Notes: a model not told the origin generated them from the letters alone. A DNA stretch of 7,407 bases from Spirochaetaceae bacterium (GCA_003170115.1 PMZS01000275.1:1-7407); one strand, 5' to 3'. Numbered from the stretch's first letter, positions 1 through 7,101 are shown. Numbers and translations: made by a program.

Positions 1-1
1 G

Positions 2-379
2 TTCGACAAGCTCCTAGGCGGGCTGCTCGGCTTCGGACTGACTTCGGGCCTCAGCGGCTTCCATGGGAAAGGCTCGTACGCCCAGGCTGATTTCTATGTC
101 ATCCCGATCGGGATCGAAATCCTTTACGGCACCCGGACCGGGTCCGCGATTGATTTCTTCACCCATGTGGCGGGCGGCCCCGCAGTTTTTGCTGCAAAAC
201 TGACATCAGGAGAATCCCTGGCGAAGGTGATACCCTTTGTGACAGGGGGCGTGGGAATCACGCTGTCGCTGTTCGACAGCCTCGGGATTTCCGTCGAGGC
301 GGGCTATGCCTGCTACTTCGACTCTCCTGACCCCATCATGGGTTTCACTCCGGCGCTTTCGGTGGTGCTGAGGCTGTAA
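2..379 (+). CDS. Probable outer-membrane β-barrel protein, C-terminal part
   Basis: The frame is open from the left edge to a TAA at 377-379, giving the last 125 residues of a protein whose start lies outside the window. The sequence is rich in Gly, Tyr, Phe and Ser, with short alternating hydrophobic stretches separated by Gly/Asp turns (for example FYVIPIGIEILYG, VIPFVTGGVGITLSLF and GISVEAGYACYF). It ends in a hydrophobic strand, ALSVVLRL. This pattern of amphipathic hairpins and a strand-like C-terminus is what membrane β-barrels of diderm bacteria look like. The last residue is Leu rather than the classical Phe, so BAM-type recognition is not certain. An ATG-like start at 167 is only an internal GTG; coding character continues unbroken upstream of it. 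The next gene, a lipoprotein, starts 5 bases after the stop, suggesting one operon and a shared envelope location. No specific family is recognised; a periplasmic β-rich protein is the alternative. Confidence 0.6.
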   Translation, partial: FDKLLGGLLGFGLTSGLSGFHGKGSYAQADFYVIPIGIEILYGTRTGSAIDFFTHVAGGPAVFAAKLTSGESLAKVIPFVTGGVGITLSLFDSLGISVEAGYACYFDSPDPIMGFTPALSVVLRL

Positions 380-384
380 GTACA

Positions 385-3300
385 TTGAAAAAAATGGAAG
401 TGTCGAACAGGAAAGTTTTTCTCCACGGGTTCCGCGGCTCAGCGGTCTGCGTGGCCATTGCGTGCGTGCTGCTGGCGGGCTGCAATGTATTCTCCATGGT
501 CGGGATTCTCGATGGCCCTCGCTCTGGCGGGTCAGGATCCTCGACGTTGAGACTGCTCCCCGAGGCAGCGAATATCGTGGTCAGTACTACAAGACAGTTC
601 ACCGCGACCGGAGGGTCGGGAGGATACACTTACTCGGTGGAAGGTGGAGGCGTGGGAGGCACGATCGATGGAGCCGGGCTCTACTCGGCGCCTGGTGCCA
701 CGGGTACTGATTCAATCCTCGTGACCGATTCCGCGGGCTCGGAATACACGTCAACGGCCACAGTGGTGCCTGTTGGCTCACTGCCTCTCCAGATTTCGCC
801 TACCACCACGAGCGTGAACGCCGGCGGCTCTGTCGTCTTCTCCGCGAGCGGGGGCTCGGGGGGGTATACATACACGGTATTCGCAGGCCCGGGCGGCGTT
901 GCCGGCTCGACATATACGGCACCCTGGACGGGGTTGTCCCCGGTGACCATCCGCGTGACGGATGGCGCATTCCACACGGCCGATGCCGCGGTCACCGTCA
1001 ACCCGGCGACAGCCGTGCAGATCAGCCCCAGTACGACGACCCTGAGCGCGCATGGGTCGGTCACATTCTCGGCCAGCGGGGGGTCCGGAGTCTACACCTG
1101 GTCCACGACCGGTGCCGGGACACTCGCCCTCTCGACTTACAATGCAACCTGGTCCGCTGAAACACCGACGGTCACTGTGACCGACACCAATACGCTAGAC
1201 AGCGCAGTTGCCACCATTACAGTCAACCCGCCTGCAGTTCTGGTCATAAACCCGTCATCCGCGAGCATCAACGACAATGGCTCAGTCACCTTCACGGCAA
1301 GCGGCGGGTCCGGCAATCCGCTCAATTATTCTTATGCGTGGCAATCCGGCATTGGCGGCCCTCCAAACGTCGTTGGTTCTATCTACACCCCCAGCCTCGG
1401 GGTCCCCGGGGTCGCAGTGATCCGCGCGACCGACGCAGCCACCCTGCAGACCAGGGATTCCACAGTGACCGTCTCGGTGCCCACGGTGCTGACCATCAGC
1501 CCGAAGACCATAACCGTCGACGCACATGGCACCGTAAACTTTGCCGCCGGGGGTGGCGCACTCCCATATAACTACGCCAAGCTTTCCGGCGCAGGAACCC
1601 TGGTCGGCTCCACCTACACCGCTCCCTGGTCGGCGACGACCGCGGTGATCCAAGTGACGGACAACGCGTCGGCTACGGACAATGCCACTGTCACCGTGAA
1701 CGCGCCGCCCGCGCTTGTGATCAGCCCCAGCACGGCCACCCTCAACGTGGGGCAGAACGTCACGTTCACGGGCAGCGGTGGCTCCGGCACTTATACCTAC
1801 TCCAAAATTTCCGGCTTGGGAAACCTCGTCGGCGCCACCTACACCGCACCCGGCACGGGAACAATCGCGGTCATTCAACTCAGGGACACACTCACACTCC
1901 AGACGAGAAACGCCACTGTCACCGTCAGTGCGCCGCCGGCGCTCACTTTCACCCCCGTCAGCACGAATGTGGTTGCCGGAACCGCCGTCACTTTCACACC
2001 AGGCGGGGGCTCGGGCAGCTACACGTGCTCCCTTGTCTCAGGCACGGGAACTCTCGTTCCCGCCACTTATACCTATACGACGATTTCCTCCGAGACCTCG
2101 GTGATTCGACTCCTGGACACAATCACACTGCTTACAAAGGATGCCACGGTTCTTGCGTACGACCCCCTCATCATCACTCCCAACTCGGTGAGCGTCGCGG
2201 AAGGCACTACCTATCCGTTCAGTGCGTCGGGGGGAATACCGCCGTACACATACACCCGCACCGCGGGAACCGGCACTATCAACCCGTCAACGGGCCTGTT
2301 CACCGCTCCCTTTGTCGTGGAAACCGACACGGTGAAAGTCACCGATTCGATCGCCAACTTCAGCACAGCGAGCGTGACGGTGCCGGCGCCCGGCCCCTGG
2401 AATATCGTGTCCATCGACGCGAGCGCCAAGTCGGGACAGTACGCGTCCCTTGCCCTTGACGGAAGCGGGCTGCCCAGGATCGCGTATTATGAAGCGCAGG
2501 CAAAGGAGCTTCGCCTGGCCACATGGACCGGGTCGTCATGGTCAGTCCAGACTGTGGACAGCTCCACGAACAACATCGGTCAATACTGCTCCCTCGCGCT
2601 GGCTCCTGGCACGGGGTATCCCCGGATCAGCTACTACGACGCCCACAACCACGACTTGAGGTACGCTTCCTGGAACGGATCAAGCTGGGCCCTCCAGACC
2701 GTGGCCAGCTCGAATGATGTAGGGAAGTACACCTCCCTTGCGCTGCAGCCGGGAACGGGGTATCCCAGGATCAGCTACTACGACGAAACGAACGACAACT
2801 TGAAATACGCCTCGTGGAACGGCTCGAGCTGGAGCACGCAGACAGTGGACAGCCCTGGGAGCGTGGGGTTGAACACCTCCCTTGCGCTGCAGCCGGGAAC
2901 AAGCAACCCCCGCATCAGCTACTACGACAAAACGAACAAGCGCCTGAGGTTCGCTTCGTGGAATGGAACCGCCTGGGTCTACAAGACCGTCGACAGCACG
3001 GGAGACGTGGGCCTGTACAGCTCGCTCGCACTGGATTCCGGTGGAAATCCCAGGATCAGCTACTACGACAACACAAACAAGCGCTTGAAGTATGCCTGGT
3101 CGATCGACGGGGGCGTGACCTGGCCGCCCGCCCAGATCAAGATCGTTGACAACGCAGGAGACGTGGGGATGCACAACTCGCTCGCGCTGGAATCCGGTGG
3201 AAATCCCAGGATCAGCTACTACGACAACACAAACAAGGACTTGAAGTATGCCTGGTCGAACGACGGCGGCGCGACCTGGCCACCCGCCCAGATCGAACTG

Positions 3301-3426
3301 GTGGATTCCGCGAACCAGGTGGGCTCCTACAGCTCTCTCAAGCTCGATCCGGCTATCCCCTATAAGCCGCGAATCGGCTATTACGACTCATCGGCCCAGG
3401 ATCTGAAATACGCCGCAAAACCGTAG
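385..3426 (+). CDS. Large lipoprotein: eight Ig-like repeats plus seven-bladed β-propeller
   Basis: A 1013-residue exported lipoprotein. The N-terminus has Lys/Arg residues, a hydrophobic core (residues 20-31) and a lipobox LLAGC with Cys33 as the predicted lipidated residue; Asn follows it. Residues 55-670 are eight Ig-like repeats of 74-83 residues, starting near 55, 133, 210, 284, 367, 443, 519 and 594. Each runs from an ISPST-like strand through SASGGSG.YTY and YTAP to a closing VTD...ATVTV strand. Residues 671-1013 hold seven repeats of 47-54 residues centred on PRISYYD...LKYA.W. The first unit starts with a lone WNIVSID strand and the last ends at LKYAAKP, so the first strand can complete the last blade, as in closed propellers. 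Likely role: surface binding or adhesion, with the Ig stalk presenting the propeller; the ligand is unknown and no catalytic residues are seen. The TTG at 385 is preferred because GAGG lies 11 bases upstream; ATG 394 lacks a Shine-Dalgarno but keeps the signal peptide. Confidence 0.88.
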   Translation: MKKMEVSNRKVFLHGFRGSAVCVAIACVLLAGCNVFSMVGILDGPRSGGSGSSTLRLLPEAANIVVSTTRQFTATGGSGGYTYSVEGGGVGGTIDGAGLYSAPGATGTDSILVTDSAGSEYTSTATVVPVGSLPLQISPTTTSVNAGGSVVFSASGGSGGYTYTVFAGPGGVAGSTYTAPWTGLSPVTIRVTDGAFHTADAAVTVNPATAVQISPSTTTLSAHGSVTFSASGGSGVYTWSTTGAGTLALSTYNATWSAETPTVTVTDTNTLDSAVATITVNPPAVLVINPSSASINDNGSVTFTASGGSGNPLNYSYAWQSGIGGPPNVVGSIYTPSLGVPGVAVIRATDAATLQTRDSTVTVSVPTVLTISPKTITVDAHGTVNFAAGGGALPYNYAKLSGAGTLVGSTYTAPWSATTAVIQVTDNASATDNATVTVNAPPALVISPSTATLNVGQNVTFTGSGGSGTYTYSKISGLGNLVGATYTAPGTGTIAVIQLRDTLTLQTRNATVTVSAPPALTFTPVSTNVVAGTAVTFTPGGGSGSYTCSLVSGTGTLVPATYTYTTISSETSVIRLLDTITLLTKDATVLAYDPLIITPNSVSVAEGTTYPFSASGGIPPYTYTRTAGTGTINPSTGLFTAPFVVETDTVKVTDSIANFSTASVTVPAPGPWNIVSIDASAKSGQYASLALDGSGLPRIAYYEAQAKELRLATWTGSSWSVQTVDSSTNNIGQYCSLALAPGTGYPRISYYDAHNHDLRYASWNGSSWALQTVASSNDVGKYTSLALQPGTGYPRISYYDETNDNLKYASWNGSSWSTQTVDSPGSVGLNTSLALQPGTSNPRISYYDKTNKRLRFASWNGTAWVYKTVDSTGDVGLYSSLALDSGGNPRISYYDNTNKRLKYAWSIDGGVTWPPAQIKIVDNAGDVGMHNSLALESGGNPRISYYDNTNKDLKYAWSNDGGATWPPAQIELVDSANQVGSYSSLKLDPAIPYKPRIGYYDSSAQDLKYAAKP
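547..2394 (+). repeat. Tandem array of eight Ig-like domain repeats (within the lipoprotein)
   Basis: Eight protein-level repeats occupy residues 55-670 of the lipoprotein. Shared landmarks are an I(S/N/T)P strand at the start, a SASGGSGxYTY or similar strand pair, a GTxxGxTYTAP turn and a closing VTD...ATVTV strand. At DNA level they are diverged, so they are not recent copies. Unit 4 (from residue 284) carries a small insertion around NPLNYSYAWQ and PPN, making it the longest. Unit 1 is the most degenerate, with TGSxGGYTYS preserved but a different first strand. Unit 7 contains a Cys (YTCSLV) where the others have Tyr-Ser. Such arrays typically act as a rigid stalk on the cell surface. Confidence 0.85.
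2729..2900 (+). repeat. Exact 28-bp direct repeat pair in blades 3 and 4
   Basis: Bases 2729-2756 and 2873-2900 are identical over 28 bp, exactly 144 bp (48 codons) apart, and encode the TSLALQPGT segment before the PRISYYD core. It is a second sign of recent blade-level duplication in the propeller. Confidence 0.85.
3037..3237 (+). repeat. Exact 45-bp direct repeat pair in blades 5 and 6
   Basis: Bases 3037-3081 and 3193-3237 are identical over 45 bp, 156 bp (52 codons) apart, and high identity continues through the Asp-box segment that follows each. The third-codon positions are also the same, so this reflects a recent duplication or gene conversion between neighbouring blades and not only protein-level constraint. 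Confidence 0.9.
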
Positions 3427-3439
3427 TGGACTCTTTCCG

Positions 3440-3461
3440 CCGCGCGGACCCGTCCGCGCGG
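3440..3461. terminator. GC-rich hairpin between convergent genes, possible bidirectional terminator
   Basis: A perfect 9-bp inverted repeat (3440-3448 with 3453-3461, arms CCGCGCGGA/TCCGCGCGG) encloses a 4-base loop, and can extend by a G·T and a C-G pair. It sits exactly in the 38 bases between the lipoprotein stop (3424-3426) and the stop of the minus-strand gene (3465-3467), where a shared terminator is expected. Neither strand has a T-run directly after the stem, so it may only halt or protect 3' ends together with Rho instead of acting as a canonical intrinsic terminator. Confidence 0.6.
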
Positions 3462-3464
3462 TGC

Positions 3465-5372
3465 CTACGGAGCGAGGCTGCGCAGCCTGTCGAGGATCTG
3501 CTGGAACGCGGTGCGGTCAGCCTGGTCACCGTAGCGGCTGCCCAGCGGCGTCAGGGCATCCCGACTTTTTGATCCCAGCAGGAAATCGAGCACCGTGCCC
3601 ACGTCCTGAAGAGCCACGGCGCGTCCCGTGGCGGTTTTCTCCTCACCATAAAGCTGAAGGTAGCGATCCAGCGCTTCCGCAAGACCCGGGTACTGGGCTT
3701 TCACCGAATCCGTGCCGAGGATCGCCTTCACCTTCACCTTGGCATCCAGAAGCGCAATGAGCTCCTTTTGCGCAGCCGCAACCGCCACGTCCGCGGCGCG
3801 TGCGGTTGAGGCGAGCCCGGCAGTCACAACCGCGAGCCTGTCGCCCGCCGTCGTCTTTCTTGCCAGGTCCTTGCGCGCCGCATCATCATCCTTTTTCTTC
3901 AGAAGTGCCGAAAGCGCCCCATCGATACCGGTCAGGGAGCGATTGACGTAGGAAGAATCGGGCCAGGTCCTTACAACCGCCGCATACGCGGCAATGGCTT
4001 CCGCGTAACCGGCGCGGCGGGCCAGGGCATCGGCCTTCTCAAGAGTCGGCCGTGCCGCCTTGTCCTGTCGGGCGCTGAGGTCCGCCAATCCCTGGCGGTA
4101 GCCTGCTTCGGCGATGCGCGCGGTCAGCCGCTCAATGCCGGGGACGTCGCTCAGGAGCGCAAGGCCGGCACTGTACTTCTCCAGCGCCGGGGCGAAACTG
4201 CCCGCCGCGAACAGTGCGTCTCCCGCGGCGATGGCATCGGCAAGCGCCTGGGTCTGCCGCGGGGATACCGCAGGCGGCGCCGACGCCGCGGACTGAGCGC
4301 CCGCGGCAGCGGGTGGGGCGGCGGCCTTCTGGGAGGCCACGAGTTTTTCCAGGGCGTCAATGAGGAATATGTCCACCGGCTTTCTCCGCTGAACGGCGGG
4401 CAGCGAAGCGATGCCGGCCTGGTCCAGATAGGCGGCAAGGGATGCAAGCGACCCGAGGGCGTCGTCGAAGCGCGACGCTTTCATGGCGGCGCCCACGGCT
4501 GCGTAGGAAGCGGAAATCTGATCCAGGACGAGCTGCTCGCGCTGGCCCTGGGCGCCAAGCGCGGCCATCTGCTGCGCAAGCCGCGCCTCCTCCCCCTGGG
4601 CGCTCGCGACCGTCCGGGTTGCCGCTTCCAGCTGGGCCTGCAGCCGCGCCTTTTCCGCCTGCGCCTGCGTCAGTGTGACCTGGGAGCCTGAGAGCAGGGC
4701 CGTGAGCGCCGCCTCTTTCTGCGCCATGTCCGCGCCTACCTGCTGCCGAAACGCGGCGAGCTTGCCGTCGTACGATTTTTGAAGCTGATCGCGAAGGACG
4801 GCGAGCTGGCCGTCGATGGACGCGGCGCTTGCTCCCAGGTTCTGCAGCCGCGCCTTCTCCGCGGCGAGCTGCTGATCAAAGGAGGCGCGCAGCTCCTGCT
4901 CCTTTTTCTGCACCTGGGATGCGGCATCCGCTCTCAGCGCATCCAGCCGTTTTGTGGTCTGGTCGAGGGCGCCCTGGATCTGCCCGATTTCCTGGTCCTT
5001 GCTCCTGAGCTTCTCCTCCGCTTCACGTCTCATCGCGCTGACCAGCGTGCTTTCCCCGGTCAGCATCGTGCCGGATCCTCCCGTGATCGTCTGTTCCTGG
5101 CGGTTGAAGAACAGGGAGAAAAAAAGCACGGCGAGGAGGATCACGACGAGGGCCGCGATGTTGAGGGAGAGCGGGAAAAGCAGCCCCGAGCGCCGCGGTG
5201 TGTAGGCAAGCAATTCGGGGGTGATGGGGGTGCGTGCCTTCGCAATCACCTGCTCGATCTCCGCGAAGAGCTCGATGCCCTCCTCCGGAGATATGTCGGC
5301 CGCGGAAGGCACGGGGGGCGGCTCGCCTTCCTTCCCTCGGTCCCTTTGCGCCTTGTCCAGGAGCCCGGCCAT
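3465..5372 (-). CDS. Single-span envelope protein with long coiled coil and TPR-like C-terminus (unrecognised family)
   Basis: A 635-residue protein of unknown function. Residues 1-62 are polar and probably cytoplasmic, with a Pro-rich patch (18-22) and an acidic helix (28-45). Residues 64-89 form one strongly hydrophobic span, preceded by PRR, which predicts an N-in, C-out topology. Residues about 112-300 are rich in Ala, Gln, Glu, Lys and Arg without helix breakers, with heptad-like spacing typical of a long coiled coil. An Ala/Pro linker (349-371) leads to helical TPR-like units, clearest at 376-407 (GDALFAAGSFAPALEKY) and 451-475 (AGYAEAIAAYAAVVRTWPDS), with a possible one at 297-316. A structural or scaffolding role in the periplasm is an inference. 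The ATG at 5372 is chosen because coding character starts there and a TATACT element lies just upstream. The frame stays open far upstream, but that part overlaps the divergent cyclase. It is divergent from the cyclase and convergent with the lipoprotein. Confidence 0.85.
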   Translation of the reverse strand: MAGLLDKAQRDRGKEGEPPPVPSAADISPEEGIELFAEIEQVIAKARTPITPELLAYTPRRSGLLFPLSLNIAALVVILLAVLFFSLFFNRQEQTITGGSGTMLTGESTLVSAMRREAEEKLRSKDQEIGQIQGALDQTTKRLDALRADAASQVQKKEQELRASFDQQLAAEKARLQNLGASAASIDGQLAVLRDQLQKSYDGKLAAFRQQVGADMAQKEAALTALLSGSQVTLTQAQAEKARLQAQLEAATRTVASAQGEEARLAQQMAALGAQGQREQLVLDQISASYAAVGAAMKASRFDDALGSLASLAAYLDQAGIASLPAVQRRKPVDIFLIDALEKLVASQKAAAPPAAAGAQSAASAPPAVSPRQTQALADAIAAGDALFAAGSFAPALEKYSAGLALLSDVPGIERLTARIAEAGYRQGLADLSARQDKAARPTLEKADALARRAGYAEAIAAYAAVVRTWPDSSYVNRSLTGIDGALSALLKKKDDDAARKDLARKTTAGDRLAVVTAGLASTARAADVAVAAAQKELIALLDAKVKVKAILGTDSVKAQYPGLAEALDRYLQLYGEEKTATGRAVALQDVGTVLDFLLGSKSRDALTPLGSRYGDQADRTAFQQILDRLRSLAP

Positions 5373-5378
5373 CGCTTC

Positions 5379-5407
5379 AGTATAGACCCATCCATTGACT
5401 GCGTCGA
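5379..5407 (-). promoter_or_regulatory. Predicted σ70-like promoter for the coiled-coil/TPR gene
   Basis: On the minus strand a -35-like TCGACG (5407-5402, four of six matches to TTGACA) is followed by a 17-base spacer and a -10 TATACT (5384-5379, five of six matches to TATAAT). Six bases after the -10 lies 5372, the A of the ATG start, so the predicted transcript would be leaderless. This agrees with the lack of a good Shine-Dalgarno before that ATG (only GAAG, too close). The -35 is weak. Confidence 0.5.
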
Positions 5408-5423
5408 GTCCGCATCTTATAGT
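5395..5423 (+). promoter_or_regulatory. Predicted σ70 promoter for the adenylate cyclase gene
   Basis: TTGACT (5395-5400, five of six matches to consensus) is followed by an ideal 17-base spacer and TATAGT (5418-5423, five of six). Transcription would start near 5430, a few bases before the GTG at 5434. This promoter argues against the upstream TTG at 5395 as a translation start, since that codon would be part of the -35 box. Its -35 box lies inside the spacer of the opposing promoter, and the opposing -35 box lies inside its own spacer. Confidence 0.65.
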
Positions 5424-5433
5424 CACGAGCGTC

Positions 5434-7092
5434 GTGCGCATCCGCTTCAAGATTATATTCGTCGTGCTTCCCCTGATCGTCGCGCCTCTTTTCATCATGG
5501 CGCTCTCCTCCATCTTCACGGCAAGAAACGGCATCACCCGGGTCGCCACGGAGTTCCAACGGTTCAAGGCGGAAGAGCTCTCCAAGTATGCGCAAAGCCA
5601 ATGGAGGCTGTTGCAGGAGAACGGGCTTTCGGAGCGGAAGGAGTTTGTGGAAATCTCGAAGGCGGCGGTCGAGTCATTTGCCCGCAGCATGATTCGAAGC
5701 GACTCGGAGCTGATCTTCGCCGTCGACCGGACAGGTGCCCTTGCCATGACGACGGCTGACATCACGGCGACTCCGGAGGAGACGCGCCTGCTTGCTTCCC
5801 TGGCGGGGCGCCAGGAAGAGGGGTGGCGCCAGGTCCGGGTCGGGGGCATCGAGAGAGTAGGCCAGGCCGTCCTGGTGGCGCCCTTCGGATGGTACGTGCT
5901 CGTCACTTCGACACGGGATTCCTTCTACAGGGCAACCGATCAGATCCTCTTTCAGAGCATCCTCATCCTGGGCCTTTTCGCCGTTTTGTCCGTCATCCTG
6001 CTGGTCCTCTTCTCGGGGTACCTGACACGGCCGCTGCGTGCCGTGGTAATGGCGATGCGCGGCATCATCGCATCGGATGACCTTTCCAAGCGGGTGGACC
6101 TGCTCTACCGCGACGAGACCGGGGAGCTGGGGCACACCTTCAACATCATGACGGGTGAGCTGCAGCGCGCCTACGAGCAGATCAAAGGCTTTGCCTTGGA
6201 AACCGCAATCGCGAAGAAACGCGAGCTGAAGATCAGGAACATCTTCCAGAAATTCGTCCCCAACGAGGTCATCGAAACCATCTTCCAGAACCCCGAGAGC
6301 ATGCTCGTGGGAGACAACCGCATCCTCTCGGTCTTGTTCTCGGATATCCGGGGGTTTACCGCCATTTCAGAGCGCATGAGGCCGGAGGATCTGGTGGAGG
6401 CTTTGAACGCCTACTTTTCCAGGATGGTGGACGTGATCATCACCCGACGAGGCATCGTCGACAAATACATGGGAGACGCGATCATGGCGTTTTTCGGGGC
6501 GCCGGTCAAACATGACGATGATGCCTATCAGTCGGTCATGGCCGGTCTCGACATGATTGACGCGCTCGTCCGTTTCAACGATGAGCAGGCAAGCAAGCAG
6601 CGTGCGCCGTTCCGCATCGGCATTGGCATCAACTATGGCGTGGTTACCGTCGGCAACATCGGATCAGAGAAGAAGATGGACTACACGGTGATCGGCGACA
6701 TGGTGAACCTGGCCTCCCGTCTGGAGGGGCTCACCAAGCTCTATCACGAGCCCATGATCATCTCGGAGGCGCTTCACCGCTCGGTGGAGAAGAGCATGCC
6801 ATGCAGGATGCTGGATCGGGTGGCAGTGAAGGGCAAGAGGCAGGGCGTGCGCATCTACTGCGTGCGCCGGGAGCTCAGCCCGGCAGAGGAAGAGGGATGG
6901 GGGCTTCACGAGCTGGGGCTCGGCCTCTACTATGGGAGGGAGTTCGGGAAGGCTCTGAGCTGCTTCAGGCAGGTGGAGCAATTCCTGCCGGGGGACACCA
7001 TTTCCGCGCGTTTTGCGGAACGCTGCAGGGTGCACACCAAAAACCCCCCTGGCCCGACATGGGACGGAGTGGAAGTGATTACAGAGAAATAG
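5434..7092 (+). CDS. Membrane-bound class III (IIIb-type) adenylate cyclase with Cache-like sensor and HAMP
   Basis: A 552-residue protein predicted to make cAMP from ATP at the inner membrane. From the GTG start: a VRIRFK cytoplasmic tip, TM1 (about 7-24), an extracytoplasmic sensor (25-169) ending in an APFGWYVLV segment typical of Cache domains, TM2 (171-195), HAMP (196-248, with TRPL and DETGELG), a signalling helix ending in IFQKFVPNEVIE, and the catalytic domain (about 297-480). Visible active-site residues are metal-binding Asp304 (FSDIRGFT) and Asp348 (DKYMGD), substrate-binding Lys344, Thr418 (YTVIGD), Asn425 and Arg429 (VNLASRLEG). Lys with Thr is the IIIb pairing and predicts ATP rather than GTP as substrate. 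The tail (484-552) is TPR-like, with ERC at 529-531 and a PTWDG near Trp543, as in many soluble-tail cyclases. The GTG at 5434 keeps TM1 and fits the promoter just upstream; TTG 5395 would add 13 residues and overlap the -35 box. All catalytic residues are present, so it should be active. Confidence 0.92.
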   Translation: MRIRFKIIFVVLPLIVAPLFIMALSSIFTARNGITRVATEFQRFKAEELSKYAQSQWRLLQENGLSERKEFVEISKAAVESFARSMIRSDSELIFAVDRTGALAMTTADITATPEETRLLASLAGRQEEGWRQVRVGGIERVGQAVLVAPFGWYVLVTSTRDSFYRATDQILFQSILILGLFAVLSVILLVLFSGYLTRPLRAVVMAMRGIIASDDLSKRVDLLYRDETGELGHTFNIMTGELQRAYEQIKGFALETAIAKKRELKIRNIFQKFVPNEVIETIFQNPESMLVGDNRILSVLFSDIRGFTAISERMRPEDLVEALNAYFSRMVDVIITRRGIVDKYMGDAIMAFFGAPVKHDDDAYQSVMAGLDMIDALVRFNDEQASKQRAPFRIGIGINYGVVTVGNIGSEKKMDYTVIGDMVNLASRLEGLTKLYHEPMIISEALHRSVEKSMPCRMLDRVAVKGKRQGVRIYCVRRELSPAEEEGWGLHELGLGLYYGREFGKALSCFRQVEQFLPGDTISARFAERCRVHTKNPPGPTWDGVEVITEK

Positions 7093-7101
7093 CCGGGGTT
7101 G

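Larger units (their letters stand above)
2395..3423 (+). repeat. Seven propeller-blade repeats (within the lipoprotein)
   Basis: Seven copies of a unit with core PRI(S/A/G)YYD begin at residues 697, 746, 794, 842, 889, 941 and 995, spaced 49, 48, 48, 47, 52 and 54 residues. Each unit reads roughly VG.Y.SLAL...G.PRISYYD..N..LKYA.W.G..W...TVD, which predicts four β-strands. Similar SLAL...G.P.ISYYD repeats occur widely in secreted prokaryotic proteins. Units 5 and 6 are longer because a loop is replaced by an exact Asp-box, S-x-D-x-G-x-T-W, at residues 906-913 and 958-965, followed by PPAQI. The other units have WNGSSW-like turns there. Seven units and the split first/last strand argue for a closed seven-bladed propeller; this is inference from the repeat count. 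Confidence 0.82.

Noticed and set aside
1282..1878. 198-codon minus-strand open frame inside the lipoprotein gene
   Set aside because: Antisense to the Ig-like repeats, with Gly/Arg-rich low-complexity translation and no ribosome-binding site; its apparent repeats mirror the repeats of the sense gene.
2680..3174. 164-codon minus-strand open frame with VVRFVVVADPGI-like repeats
   Set aside because: The repeats are the reverse complement of the PRISYYD blades; this is a shadow and not a gene.
2395..3423. Regularly spaced repeats considered as a CRISPR-like or satellite array
   Set aside because: The spacing is in multiples of codons, the repeats are imperfect, and they are fully explained by protein blades within one open frame.
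4779..5759. 326-codon plus-strand open frame across the divergent junction
   Set aside because: It lies antisense to the coiled-coil gene and out of frame with the cyclase; its translation is Arg/Gly/Leu-rich without any recognisable motif, as expected for a shadow frame in GC-rich DNA.
5373..5906. Upstream extension of the minus-strand coiled-coil gene, making an 813-residue protein
   Set aside because: The added 178 codons are antisense to the cyclase's sensor domain, have no domain-like or coiled-coil character, and lie upstream of the promoter and ATG at 5372. The open frame is a by-product of GC-rich codon use.
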